DNA from: an uncultured Spartobacteria bacterium
GTDB lineage: Bacteria; Verrucomicrobiota; Verrucomicrobiia; Chthoniobacterales; JAATET01
Assembly: GCA_938011325.1 (NCBI GenBank)
Contig: CALLUD010000006.1
Location: 496,001-560,000 of the forward strand
Length of the DNA: 64,000 nucleotides
Reading direction: 5' to 3'
Shown here: positions 8,368 to 17,233 of the stretch, in pieces
Position numbering within the stretch: the stretch's first letter is position 1
How the letters are laid out: each line of letters opens with the position of its first letter
Notes under the pieces: generated by a model
What the model was told of the DNA's origin: nothing
Database searches by the model: none
What the model saw: the letters and a program-made list of their open reading frames with translations, nothing else
Position numbers and translations under genes: made by a program

Positions 8368-8799
8368 ATGAGTCGACCCACCGGCCCTACGCCGGAGAAT
8401 TCGCAAGCCTCGCCTCCTCGAGGATTGCCGCAGCAGTTTGCGCGCGTTTTCGGGACCCTCTCGGGCCACATTCAATCGCTCGCTGAGCTGGCCAGTCTCG
8501 AAGGCCGCGAGGCGGTCGCCCTGTATGTGCGAATGGCGATCGCCCTCGGCGTGGGCCTGCTCATGCTGCTCTTCGGCTACCTTTTCCTCGTGCTGTTCGC
8601 CGCGTTTGCGATCGCCACGCTGGGAGGCGTCGCCTGGATGTGGGTCGCGCTCGGGATGGCGGTTTTCCATGGGATCGTCGCCATCGTCTGCGTCGTTTAC
8701 GTGAAATCGACCTTCCGGAAGCCCATTCTCACCGCAACCCGCGAGGAACTTCGCAAGGATTTCGCGATCCTCCGGGGTGACACGACCAATCCCTCATGA
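8368..8799 (+). CDS. YqjE-like / phage-holin-superfamily III membrane protein
   Basis: 143 residues with a polar N-terminus and two strong membrane helices (around residues 55-85 and 90-112), then a charged C-terminus. This is the layout of YqjE proteins (often labelled putative holin superfamily III). It starts 12 bases after the DUF883 gene and its TGA overlaps the next ATG (ATGA, 8796-8799). Function unknown; nothing nearby supports a lysis role, so the holin label should not be taken literally. Confidence 0.8.
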   Translation: MSRPTGPTPENSQASPPRGLPQQFARVFGTLSGHIQSLAELASLEGREAVALYVRMAIALGVGLLMLLFGYLFLVLFAAFAIATLGGVAWMWVALGMAVFHGIVAIVCVVYVKSTFRKPILTATREELRKDFAILRGDTTNPS

Positions 8800-9164
8800 G
8801 CGCCATCGACGACATTCGCCGCCAGCTCGCCGCCAGCAGAAGCTCGCTGCTCGTCGACTGCAAGCAACTGCAGGCGGACCTCGATTTCGTGGGAAAGACG
8901 CGACGCTCGATCGTCGCAAAACCGATCCCCTGGCTCAGTGGCGCGGCATTGACCGGGTGGTTTCTTGCCGGCCGAAAGAAAGCCCGAAAGAAGGCGAAGA
9001 TCCGGCGCCGGAAGAGGGAAGAGGAAGTGGAGGCCGTAAAGCGAAAGCTGCCGATCCTCGGCGTGCTTCTCGCCCTCTTCAAAATTCTGCTCCCCGTGTT
9101 GCGCCCGATGGCGACCGCCTACGCGACAAAGCGCCTGGCCGGGCTGGTGAAAAGCCGTTTCTAG
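8796..9164 (+). CDS. YqjK-like small membrane-associated protein
   Basis: 122 residues: an N-terminal helix, a hydrophobic segment near 48-58 (LSGAALTGWFLAG), a very basic stretch (KKARKKAKIRRRKR), then a second hydrophobic helix (LPILGVLLALFKILLPVL). It is called YqjK-like from its position after YqjD- and YqjE-like genes and its size, not from a strong motif. Translation is coupled to the gene before by a 4-base overlap. Its TAG interlocks with the TAG of the convergent gene at 9161. Confidence 0.6.
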   Translation: MSAIDDIRRQLAASRSSLLVDCKQLQADLDFVGKTRRSIVAKPIPWLSGAALTGWFLAGRKKARKKAKIRRRKREEEVEAVKRKLPILGVLLALFKILLPVLRPMATAYATKRLAGLVKSRF

Positions 9165-9673
9165 GAGCCGTCCTTTCCTTTGAAGCTGTAGCTCAGCGAC
9201 GGAGGCACGCCGGGAATGCTTCCGCCGGTATTCACCGAACCGGAAATCTTCAGCGTCTGGTTGTTTGGCAATTGCGCCGTCCCGGTGGCGGTGACGTCCA
9301 CCCCGCCGAGGACGGTCGAAACCTCGAACTTGACCTTCTTGTTCGAAATCCGCGTGTAGGTCCCATCGGCATTGATTGTAAAATTCCCGAACTCAAAGAC
9401 AAACTTGCACCCGCCCGACTTGTTCAGCTTGAGCTGGAGGTAAAACGAGTCGGAGCCGCTCTCGGACGTGAGCTTGAACTTCGCCTGCTGCCCATTTGAC
9501 GGCGTTTTCACCGTGGTCAGCGCGCTCGAGGAATAGCTCAAGCCGGTGCCGGAAACCTTCGCCGTTCCGTCGTAGCTGCCTTTGAACTTCGAGAACTTCC
9601 CTGCGTAGGCGGACGAAGCAACCGACGACGCCAGCAGGGCCGCGGCAACCAGCAGGCTTCGGGACGTGATCAT
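9161..9673 (-). CDS. Secreted protein of unknown function
   Basis: 170 residues with a clean signal peptide (MITSRSLLVAAALLASS, cleavage near AYAG). The rest is Ser/Thr/Gly/Lys-rich and strongly beta-predicted by eye, with no Cys except one in the middle and no catalytic motif that I recognise. Small all-beta secreted proteins with this look are common in Verrucomicrobiota. It ends on an interlocked stop with the convergent YqjK-like gene. Confidence 0.75.
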   Translation of the reverse strand: MITSRSLLVAAALLASSVASSAYAGKFSKFKGSYDGTAKVSGTGLSYSSSALTTVKTPSNGQQAKFKLTSESGSDSFYLQLKLNKSGGCKFVFEFGNFTINADGTYTRISNKKVKFEVSTVLGGVDVTATGTAQLPNNQTLKISGSVNTGGSIPGVPPSLSYSFKGKDGS

Positions 9674-9713
9674 GATTCACTAAACCCGCGAGCCGACGGC
9701 ATCGTCAAGAAGC

Positions 9714-11333
9714 TCACGGCAACGCGCCAATCTCGTCGAACTTCGGAGGATATCCGGCCTCCCACGCCCGTTTCCAATACAGCAGGCGACGGCTGCGATC
9801 GGTCCCGAAGTTGAAAACCTGCGGGCCGGGATTCGAGACCACCACCTCGTCCACACACTCGCCGTCCTTTAGGATCACGTATTCGCCGGCCACGGGCACG
9901 TCCACGCGCTCGATCCAGTCGCCGTTCTCCCAGGAAGGCTTCAAGACCTGACCCGGCACGCGCAGCCACCCCGCTCCGGCAGGCACATAAAAGTCCTTGA
10001 GAAACTTCCGCATCTGACCGGGAAATCCCGCGCCGTCCCTCACGGCGGCCACCGCGCTCATCGAGAAGAGAGTCTCCGCCTTCGCATCCTCCAGCCGGCC
10101 CGCTTCAACTCCGCGGGTCGTCGCCAGCACATAGGCGAGATACACCGGGCGATCGCGAAAGACGGTCTCGCCCTTCAGGTCCATCACCGCCTCCCCCGGC
10201 CGGCTCAACGCCAGCACGTCGGCGAGCAATTCCCGCTCCGGAGCCATTCCATCCCGCCACGGAGTCGCCTCGAAAACCTGATGCACGGCCAGTCCCACGC
10301 AAGCGGCCCCGAGAACGACGCCCCTGCCGCGCAGGCGCTCCGTCGCTGCGGCGAGCCCAAGAAACAAAACAGGATATGCAGGCAGAAACGTCTGCTTCTT
10401 CGACGAGGGGCTGAAGCCCGCGACGAGCAGCGCGTAAGCGGCCGCGGAGAGGAGAATCGCCACGCGAACTCCGCGATATTCATGCCAGCGTCCCGCCTGC
10501 CAGAGGACCAGCGCGCTCGCGATCGGCATTCCCAGCAAGAACCACAGCGCCCGCCAGCCCGGCGGGTCCGGACGATTCACCTCGAACAGGCAGAACTTCA
10601 TCGCCGCGCCTGCGCCCTCAAGAATGAAGCCGCCGAAAACAATCGCAGGAACAACGAGGAAGCCGGCGCCACCTGCCACCATCCCGAGCACAATCCTGCG
10701 TGGCGGAAATTGCTCCCGAAAATCCCGCACCGCGAGCCAGGTGATCCCCCAACCGAACAGCAACCCCACACCAAGAAAGGTCGTCTTGATACTCGCCGTC
10801 AGCGCCGCACCGAGAATCAACCCCACCCCGAAAAACCTCCCCCCGGCGCGGCCGCGTTCAGAGCGCGCAAGAACGATGAGCGCCGCGAGCCACAGTCCGG
10901 TCCAGAGCACATCGGGCCGAAACTCCAGCGACTTCAACGACCAGTCCGCAAAAGCCAGCGACAGTGCGGTGCCCCAAAGCGCCGTGCGGCGATCGAACAG
11001 CCGCACTCCCAGCCACAGAACAAGCGCAGGCAGAAGAAAACTGAGGGGAATCTGCGCAACGCGCGCCCACAGCACCACGTCCGGCGTTTCACCCGCCCAT
11101 GCGGCGAAGGGAATAAACAGCAAGTGGAAGAGCGGCGTGTGATTGTCGAAACGGTCGCGGTAGGGGATCTCGCCGTTCAGCCAGCCGTAAATGACGTGAA
11201 GGTGCTGGGCTTCGTCGGAGTCGACCGGGTAGCGAAAGAGAAACCATGCGCGCGCCAGAACCAGCGCAAGCACGATCGACAACGGCAGGAGATCCCGGAC
11301 TCTGCCACGCGGCGGAGCGATGGCGCGGGTCAC
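9714..11333 (-). CDS. Membrane glycosyltransferase, GT39/ArnT-like (PMT superfamily)
   Basis: 539 residues with about ten membrane helices in the first ~400 residues and a soluble C-terminal domain. The first periplasmic loop carries DSDEAQHLHVIYGWLNGE followed by NHTPLFHLLF, the acidic catalytic region typical of dolichyl-P/undecaprenyl-P-sugar-dependent GT-C transferases. The GTG at 11333 overlaps the stop of the preceding lipoprotein gene (GTGA), which sets the start; a longer frame to 11381 would lie inside that gene. Likely moves a sugar onto a lipid or protein outside the membrane. Acceptor unknown. Confidence 0.8.
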   Translation of the reverse strand: MTRAIAPPRGRVRDLLPLSIVLALVLARAWFLFRYPVDSDEAQHLHVIYGWLNGEIPYRDRFDNHTPLFHLLFIPFAAWAGETPDVVLWARVAQIPLSFLLPALVLWLGVRLFDRRTALWGTALSLAFADWSLKSLEFRPDVLWTGLWLAALIVLARSERGRAGGRFFGVGLILGAALTASIKTTFLGVGLLFGWGITWLAVRDFREQFPPRRIVLGMVAGGAGFLVVPAIVFGGFILEGAGAAMKFCLFEVNRPDPPGWRALWFLLGMPIASALVLWQAGRWHEYRGVRVAILLSAAAYALLVAGFSPSSKKQTFLPAYPVLFLGLAAATERLRGRGVVLGAACVGLAVHQVFEATPWRDGMAPERELLADVLALSRPGEAVMDLKGETVFRDRPVYLAYVLATTRGVEAGRLEDAKAETLFSMSAVAAVRDGAGFPGQMRKFLKDFYVPAGAGWLRVPGQVLKPSWENGDWIERVDVPVAGEYVILKDGECVDEVVVSNPGPQVFNFGTDRSRRLLYWKRAWEAGYPPKFDEIGALP

Positions 11334-11761
11334 TCGTCGAGGTAATCCACCCGCGTGATGGTCGTCGCCCAGATTTTCCACTGATCCCCATCATGCCGCA
11401 ACACGTGGGAACCCGTCACTCGATTGTCCCGGAAATCCGGAATTTCGTCCGTCTCGTGCGTGGTCGTCTGCTGAAAGGCCACGCGCACCTCGTTCGGCGT
11501 GGCGCTCACCACGTCACATTTATCGAGATGGAAATTGAGACTTTTGAAGGAGAGCTGGCTGGCAATCTTCACCGTGTTTTCGTAGACCGGGCTCTCCGGA
11601 TGGATCGTTGCCAGGAGCGCCTCCGTATCCCCTTCGTTGAGCGCGCGGAGATTCTCCTTCACCACTTCAACGGCTTCCGGATTCTTCGGACTACAAGCGA
11701 AGAACAGCGCCACCAAGGCCACCGCAGCTGCGGCAATGGGGAACCATGAACTCCGAATCAT
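11330..11761 (-). CDS. Putative lipoprotein with NTF2-like fold
   Basis: 143 residues. A signal peptide ends in a lipobox (LFFAC, then SPKN), so the mature protein is likely lipid-anchored. The remainder (EVVKENLRALNEGD near the start of the domain, WKIWATTITRVDYLDE at the end) resembles SnoaL/NTF2-like domains of DUF4440 type. The ATG at 11761 overlaps the stop of the SLC13 transporter gene (ATGA), and its own stop overlaps the next start, so three genes are translationally linked. Fold assignment is by eye. Confidence 0.75.
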   Translation of the reverse strand: MIRSSWFPIAAAAVALVALFFACSPKNPEAVEVVKENLRALNEGDTEALLATIHPESPVYENTVKIASQLSFKSLNFHLDKCDVVSATPNEVRVAFQQTTTHETDEIPDFRDNRVTGSHVLRHDGDQWKIWATTITRVDYLDE

Positions 11762-13521
11762 AAAGGCCAAAGGATTGGCACGAAGCCAAGGATGATGGCA
11801 ACCAGGATCAGAGTGAGAATGCCTCCCGTTTTCACGAAATCGATAAACCGGTATTTGCCAGCACCATAAACCAGCAAGCTCGCCGGCTCAAATGGCGTGA
11901 TCATCGAGACGGAGGCCGACAAAGCCACAGCAATCGCGAAGGTGCGCGGATTCACGGAAAGCAGCTGCGCCGCCTGGATCGCGACCGGCAGAATGACCAG
12001 CGCCGCGGCGGCATTGGACATCGGTTGCGTGAGGAGCACCGCGAGCAGGACAAAGCCCGCGAGCACGGGAACCACGCCCAGCGGTCCCAGCATGCTGACG
12101 ATTCCTCCGGCGAGAAAATCGGCCGCGCCCGTCTTCTGCATCGCGGTGCCAAAGGCGGTCATGCCTGCGATGAGGATCAGCAACGGCCATTCGATGAATT
12201 CGTAGATGCGATACGTCGGCACGGCCTTGGTCAGCACCACGGCCATCGCTGCGCCCAGCATACACACGGGCAGCGGCAGCAGCTCGAGGGAACTGGCAAT
12301 GATCGCCGCGAGCAGAAACCCGAACACAACCAGCCCACGGCGATTCCGGTGTGTGGTGGGGGCAACCTCGCTCAGCACTCCGAAATCCGGCCGCTCACGC
12401 AGCGATTGCATGCGGTCGCGCGAACCCTGCACGAGGAGCACGTCGCCCGTCTGCACCCGCACCCGCTTGATCTTGTCGCGGAGGCGCTGGCCATGGCGGT
12501 TCACCGCGAGCACGGTGATGCCGAATCTCCCTGGGAGGTTAAGCTCCTCGATCGTGCGTCCGAGCAGGTTCGACGGCGGTGAGACGAGCACCTCGAGGAT
12601 TTCCTGATCGCCCTTGCGCAAATCCGCCTCGCTCAATTGCGCCTCGGCGCGGATGTCGATCCCCTCGATCTCACGCACTTTCATGAGCGACTCGACCGGT
12701 CCATTCACCAGCGCGACATCACCGGCCCGCAGCCGCATTCGCGGATTTGGGGAAAGGCGCGCATCGTCGCGCAGAATCTGCAGCACACGAAAATCCAACG
12801 TTGCCAGGTCGGACTCACGGAGCGTCTGGCCGACCATCGGCGATCCCTCGCGAATCACGACTTCCGACAAATACTCCCGCAGCGCGTAGTCCTCCGTGAG
12901 GTCGCCGCGATCGGAGGAATCAGGCAGAAACCGACGCCCGACAAAGAGCATGTAGAGGATCCCCACGACCACGATCAGCAAGCCGATGGGCGTAAACTCG
13001 AAGAATCGAATCGGCTCGAGCCCGGCGGATCGCATGAATCCGCTCACCGCCACATTGGTCGACGTGCCGATGAGAGTGCAGGTCCCTCCAAGAATGGAGG
13101 CGAAGGCCAGCGGCATCAGGAACAACGACGGGCTCTGCCGGCGTGCCCGCGCCACACCGACCACCGGCGGCACCAGCACCGCGGTGACCGTGGTGTTGTT
13201 CATGAACGCGGAAAGCCCCGCCGTGCCGGACATCATGGCTGCGAGGAACCGGCCCGGACTCTTTCCGCCGATGCGATTGAGCCACTCTCCCATCGTATCG
13301 ACGAGCCCGGTCTCGCGCAGACCGGCGCTGATCACGAAGACCGATGCGAGGATGATGAGAATGTCGCTGCTGAAACCTGCAAACGCCTCAGCCGGCGTGA
13401 GGATTCCGGTGACCATCAGCGCGATCAACACCAGCCACGTCACCAGATCGACGCGCAACGTCTCGCGCGAGAAAAGCACCACCGCCACAACGAGCAGCGT
13501 AAGAACGAAGGCGATCTCCAT
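11758..13521 (-). CDS. SLC13/DASS-family transporter with two RCK_C (TrkA-C) domains
   Basis: 587 residues. The N-terminal membrane half (residues 1-195) carries the family motif region FMNNTTVTAVLVPPV and GTCTLIGTSTN. A cytoplasmic insert (about 205-375) contains two RCK_C domains in tandem (LRAGDVALVNGP and VQTGDVLLVQGS are their end signatures), followed by the second membrane half with LTQPMSNAAAALVILP. Such proteins import di- and tricarboxylates, sulfate or other anions with Na+; the substrate cannot be read from sequence. First gene of a coupled trio with a lipoprotein and GT39-like transferase. Confidence 0.9.
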   Translation of the reverse strand: MEIAFVLTLLVVAVVLFSRETLRVDLVTWLVLIALMVTGILTPAEAFAGFSSDILIILASVFVISAGLRETGLVDTMGEWLNRIGGKSPGRFLAAMMSGTAGLSAFMNNTTVTAVLVPPVVGVARARRQSPSLFLMPLAFASILGGTCTLIGTSTNVAVSGFMRSAGLEPIRFFEFTPIGLLIVVVGILYMLFVGRRFLPDSSDRGDLTEDYALREYLSEVVIREGSPMVGQTLRESDLATLDFRVLQILRDDARLSPNPRMRLRAGDVALVNGPVESLMKVREIEGIDIRAEAQLSEADLRKGDQEILEVLVSPPSNLLGRTIEELNLPGRFGITVLAVNRHGQRLRDKIKRVRVQTGDVLLVQGSRDRMQSLRERPDFGVLSEVAPTTHRNRRGLVVFGFLLAAIIASSLELLPLPVCMLGAAMAVVLTKAVPTYRIYEFIEWPLLILIAGMTAFGTAMQKTGAADFLAGGIVSMLGPLGVVPVLAGFVLLAVLLTQPMSNAAAALVILPVAIQAAQLLSVNPRTFAIAVALSASVSMITPFEPASLLVYGAGKYRFIDFVKTGGILTLILVAIILGFVPILWPL

Positions 13522-13702
13522 TCCGACCCACCGTGGCAGGAGACTTATAAAAGGGCAACCAAACGCAAAGGAATTGCCATGGCGACTTGACGCACGAAAA
13601 TCCCCGCTGTATCAGGCCGCTTCCACTCGTGGCTGCGACTTTTGAAGCCGCTCATGAGTTTTCATTTGTCCACCCGCCGAACTACGATTTTAGTAACCCA
13701 CT

Positions 13703-14845
13703 GTGAGCGATACGCCCCAGCCATCGGACTCCACGAGCGATGCCACCATCGAAGTCGTGCACGATCACTCCCACACGTTGGCGCACGTCGACGAATATCT
13801 TCGCATCGGGAAGGAATACGATGCCTCGGACATTCACCTCAGCGTGAATTGTCCCCCCATCTGGCGCCGCTACGGTTCGCTCCAGCCAATTTGGGATGAC
13901 GCTCCCGTTTTGACCGCGGCCGACACCGAGCGGCTTGCGATGGGCTTTCTCACGGCTGCGCAAAAGCACCACCTGGCCGATATCGGCGACGTCGACTTCG
14001 CCTACGCCAATGATTTCGGGCGTTTTCGAACCAGCGTAGTGAGACAGCGTCTCGGTTTTGACCTCGCGTTCCGCATCATCAGCAGCGAACTGCGCACGAT
14101 GGACGAGCTGGGCCTGCCGCCTTCGCTGAAACTCCTCACCCAATATCACAACGGCCTCGTGCTCGTGACCGGTGCGGTCGGCAGCGGCAAGTCGACCACC
14201 CTCGCCGCGCTCGTGGAGGAGATCAACAACGCGCGGCACGACCACATCATCACGCTCGAGGACCCGATCGAATACATCATCCCGTCGAAGGGCTGCCACG
14301 TCACGCAGCGCGAGGTGCATACGCACACGGCCTCCTTCGCAGCCGCTCTTCGAGGCTCCCTGCGTGAAGACCCGGACGTGATCATGGTCGGTGAAATGCG
14401 CGACCTCGAGACGATCTCGCTCGCGATCACCGCATCCGAGACGGGCCACCTCGTGCTTGGCACCCTGCACACGGCCAATGCCGCACGCACCCTCGACCGC
14501 GTGCTCGACGTGTTCCCCACCGACCAGCGCGATCAGATCCGCATCATGGTCAGCGAATCGCTGCGCGGCATCATCTCGCAGCAGCTCGTCCCTCGCGCCG
14601 ACGGCAAGGGCCGCGTGCTCGCCCTGGAAATCCTGATGAATACGCCGGCCGTCGCGAACCTCATTCGCGAAGCGAAGACATTCATGCTGCCCGGCGTCAT
14701 TCAGACAGGTCGCCGCCTCGGCATGAAACTGATGGACGATTCCCTCGCGGAACTCTACCAGCAGGGCTTGATCACCGCCGAAGAGGCCATTTCCCGCGCA
14801 GACCAAAAGGCGCAGATGCGCCAGATCGTCGGCGCCGCCGCCTGA
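13703..14845 (+). CDS. pilT: PilT-family twitching/retraction ATPase (copy 1)
   Basis: Hexameric ATPase that powers type IV pilus retraction. 380 residues from a GTG start. Visible: N-terminal ASDIHLSVNCPP PAS-like region, Walker A GAVGSGKST (157-165; the usual Pro-Thr is replaced by Ala-Val), Asp box EDPIEY, Walker B VIMVGEMRDLETISLAI and the His box GHLVLGTLHT. The usual AIRNLIRE element appears as VANLIREAK. A ~35-residue acidic/His N-terminal extension is unusual. Twelve bases before a second PilT. No pilin, PilB or PilC gene is in the window. Confidence 0.93.
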   Translation: MSDTPQPSDSTSDATIEVVHDHSHTLAHVDEYLRIGKEYDASDIHLSVNCPPIWRRYGSLQPIWDDAPVLTAADTERLAMGFLTAAQKHHLADIGDVDFAYANDFGRFRTSVVRQRLGFDLAFRIISSELRTMDELGLPPSLKLLTQYHNGLVLVTGAVGSGKSTTLAALVEEINNARHDHIITLEDPIEYIIPSKGCHVTQREVHTHTASFAAALRGSLREDPDVIMVGEMRDLETISLAITASETGHLVLGTLHTANAARTLDRVLDVFPTDQRDQIRIMVSESLRGIISQQLVPRADGKGRVLALEILMNTPAVANLIREAKTFMLPGVIQTGRRLGMKLMDDSLAELYQQGLITAEEAISRADQKAQMRQIVGAAA

Positions 14846-14856
14846 TCCCCACTTCC

Positions 14857-16041
14857 ATGGCTTACATCGATCAATTTTTCGCCGTTCTCATCGAAGCCGG
14901 AGCCTCCGACCTTCACCTGGCCGAGGGGCAGCCGCCGAAAATCCGCCGCCATGGCGAGATCGTTCCCATTCGCGAGGAGATCCTCACCCGCGATGAGATG
15001 ACCTACATGCTCAGCGAGATTTGCTCGCCGAAGCGCTGGGAGTCCTTCGAAGAATCCGGCGACCTCGACTTCGCGTATGAGATGAACGAGGAGGCGCGCT
15101 TCCGCTGCAACTACCTCAAGCAGGCCAACGGATACGGCGCCGTCTTCCGGTTGATCCCGACCAAGATCGCGACGCTCGAGCAGCTCGGCGTGCCGGAAGT
15201 CATCAAGGAATTCGGCAAACTCCGTGGCGGCTTGGTTCTCGTCACCGGCCCCACCGGCTCCGGCAAGAGCACGACGCTCGCCGCGCTCATCGACTTCATC
15301 AACACGAACTACGCGCGTCACATCGTGACGATCGAGGAGCCGATCGAATTCGTGCACTCGAACAAGAAGAGTATCATCACCCAGCGTGAAGTTCCCGAGC
15401 ACGCGAAGTCCTTCCCCACCGGCCTCAAGGCCGCGCTGCGCGAGGACGCCGACATCGTTCTCGTCGGTGAGATGCGCGACCTCGAAACAATTTCCCTGGC
15501 CCTCACGGCCGCCGAGACCGGCATGCTCGTTTTCGGCACCCTGCACACGAACAACGCCCGCAAGACCGTCGACCGTATGGTGGACGTCTTCCCGTCCGAT
15601 CAGCAGGCGCAGGTGCGCACGATGCTCTCGGCTTCGCTCCGTGGCGTGATCGCCCAGCTTCTCATGAAAAAGGAGGACGGCTCGGGCCGCGTGGCGGTGA
15701 ATGAGATCCTCGTCGTCAACAGCGCCGCCGCGGCGATCATTCGCGAAGGCGCAACCCAGAAGCTGCAGGACGTCATTGTCGGCGGCCGCGCCGAAGGCAT
15801 GCAGTTCATGGACGACGCGATCTGGGCGCAGCTCCAGCAGGGCGTCGTTTCCCCGCACGAGGCCTACATGAAGGCGATCGACAAGGGCCGTTTCAAAAAC
15901 TTCCTCCCGCCCGAGGAGGCCGAACTGGCGAACGCCGCAGGCGCGAGCGAAAGCGAGACCCCCGCGCCCAAGCGTGGCATTGCCGGTCCGCAAAATGCGC
16001 AGCCGCGCGGTCTCCGGCCCCCGGTCAATCCGGGATCCTGA
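14857..16041 (+). CDS. PilT-family ATPase (copy 2)
   Basis: 394 residues, a diverged paralogue of the gene 12 bases upstream. Canonical Walker A GPTGSGKST near 131, EEPIEF, Walker B LVGEMRDLETISLALTAAE and GTLHTNNARKT. The AIRNLIRE-type element is altered (AAIIREGATQ). A proline-rich C-terminal tail of ~40 residues follows the ATPase core. It may be a PilU-like accessory retraction motor, by analogy with pilT-pilU pairs; this is inferred from tandem position, not from a PilU-specific motif. Confidence 0.92.
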   Translation: MAYIDQFFAVLIEAGASDLHLAEGQPPKIRRHGEIVPIREEILTRDEMTYMLSEICSPKRWESFEESGDLDFAYEMNEEARFRCNYLKQANGYGAVFRLIPTKIATLEQLGVPEVIKEFGKLRGGLVLVTGPTGSGKSTTLAALIDFINTNYARHIVTIEEPIEFVHSNKKSIITQREVPEHAKSFPTGLKAALREDADIVLVGEMRDLETISLALTAAETGMLVFGTLHTNNARKTVDRMVDVFPSDQQAQVRTMLSASLRGVIAQLLMKKEDGSGRVAVNEILVVNSAAAAIIREGATQKLQDVIVGGRAEGMQFMDDAIWAQLQQGVVSPHEAYMKAIDKGRFKNFLPPEEAELANAAGASESETPAPKRGIAGPQNAQPRGLRPPVNPGS

Positions 16042-16082
16042 TTCGATTCGCCTCCGCACGCGGCTTCCGCTAACGGATACAC

Positions 16083-16823
16083 GTGCCCGCGCCTCGCATC
16101 CTCGTCATCGACGTCAGCAACTCGTTTACGAAGCTGGCCGTCGCGCACCGTGGCAAACTCGGTCGCATCCGGCGAATTCCGACGCCAAAACTCAGCGCAA
16201 CACGACTCCGGGAAGCCGTTCGGGGATTGCGTTTCGACGCAACCATCTTCGGGTCGGTCGTGCCCGCGAGAAATGTCGCGATTCGCCGGGCATTGAAAGC
16301 GCCCGTTCTCGAGCTCACCCACGCCTCCAATCTCGGAATCGGCATTGATTACCCAAATCCCGCCGGCATCGGCGCGGACCGGCTCGCAAACGCGGTCGGG
16401 TGCCGCGCTCTCTACGGCGCGCCGGCCATCGTCGTCGATTTCGGCACCGCCGTGACCTTCGACGTGCTGTCCGCCGAGGGAAATTACATCGGCGGCGTTA
16501 TCGCCCCCGGCCTCAGTGCCATGACGAGCTACCTCCACGAGCGGACGGCGCTTCTTCCCGCCATTGAGATCGCCGAGCCAAAGCGCGCCGTCGGCCGCAC
16601 CACCCGCGAGGCGATGCTATCCGGCGCCGTGCACGGCTACCGCGGACTCATTCGGGAAATCGTTCAAAAGGTGCGCGAGGAGGCATTTCCGCGGCATCGT
16701 CCGAAAATTGTCGCCACCGGTGGCAATGCCGCGATGCTCGCGAAGGGCCTCCCGATCTTCACCGCCGTCGATCCGGAACTCACCCTGCACGGGCTCCGGC
16801 TCGTCGCCGAGCGCAGTCTTTAA
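16083..16823 (+). CDS. coaX: Type III pantothenate kinase
   Basis: First step of coenzyme A synthesis: phosphorylates pantothenate without feedback inhibition by CoA, in a K+-dependent enzyme of the ASKHA fold. 246 residues from a GTG. Motifs: phosphate-1 loop VIDVSNSFTKLAV (usually DxGNT, here DVSNS), GIGADRLANAVG, the catalytic DFGTAVTFDVL and GGVIAPGLSAM. The stop TAA interlocks with the stop of the convergent lipoprotein gene. 41 bases after the second pilT; may be co-transcribed. Confidence 0.93.
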   Translation: MPAPRILVIDVSNSFTKLAVAHRGKLGRIRRIPTPKLSATRLREAVRGLRFDATIFGSVVPARNVAIRRALKAPVLELTHASNLGIGIDYPNPAGIGADRLANAVGCRALYGAPAIVVDFGTAVTFDVLSAEGNYIGGVIAPGLSAMTSYLHERTALLPAIEIAEPKRAVGRTTREAMLSGAVHGYRGLIREIVQKVREEAFPRHRPKIVATGGNAAMLAKGLPIFTAVDPELTLHGLRLVAERSL

Positions 16824-17113
16824 AACTGCGCCTCCGAGTCGTCGGAATAATAGGAGTCGCTGTAGGAACTGCGCGGAGCCGAGTTTGCCCGTTGATCCTG
16901 GAAATAGAAGAACTGCACCGGCAGCGTGACGAGATCGAGCGGGAGAACCAGCGGCACGAGCGCGTAGTAGCCCGGCATCGGATCATAGGGACGACCGTTC
17001 GGGTCGGTCGGCGGCGGCTTGCCTTCCGCGTGAGCGATCATATCGAGCGACATGCAGGAGGACAGCAACCCCACGGAAAGGGCGCAGACAAGGGCGCGAA
17101 AAGCGATGCTCAT
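16820..17113 (-). CDS. Small YceK-like lipoprotein
   Basis: 97 residues. Signal peptide with lipobox (LLSSC, then MSLDM). Central segment YDPMPGYYALVPLVLPLDLVTLP resembles YceK/YidQ (DUF1375) lipoproteins, in which a short hydrophobic stretch follows the anchor. The Tyr/Ser-rich tail (SYSDSYYSDDSE) is odd. The ATG at 17113 is chosen because it places the signal peptide at the N-terminus; a longer open frame reaches 17188. Function unknown. Confidence 0.75.
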   Translation of the reverse strand: MSIAFRALVCALSVGLLSSCMSLDMIAHAEGKPPPTDPNGRPYDPMPGYYALVPLVLPLDLVTLPVQFFYFQDQRANSAPRSSYSDSYYSDDSEAQF

Positions 17114-17175
17114 GACGTTCAATGTGGGCCCGGCGATCGCTAGTTCAAGTTTCAACTTCTTGCGGGCATGACCGC

Positions 17176-17203
17176 TTGACATGCCCAACCCTTCCGCTAC
17201 TCT
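17176..17203 (+). promoter_or_regulatory. Sigma70-type promoter for rplI-dnaB
   Basis: TTGACA at 17176-17181 (perfect -35) and TACTCT at 17198-17203 with a 16-base spacer. A transcript starting near 17210 would have a ~24-base leader before the rplI ATG at 17234, which carries an AGCAGGG Shine-Dalgarno. Seen by eye only. Confidence 0.6.
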
Positions 17204-17233
17204 CTCCCTTCCGATTCATCCCAAGCAGGGCAT

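Noticed and set aside
8368..8799. Holin label for the YqjE-like gene as a sign of a prophage
   Set aside because: No lysin, integrase, portal or other phage gene nearby; the trio matches the chromosomal yqjDEK-type cluster.
13522..13702. Search for a tRNA or small RNA in the 181-base spacer before pilT
   Set aside because: No cloverleaf, conserved loop or paired arms seen; also no clear promoter.
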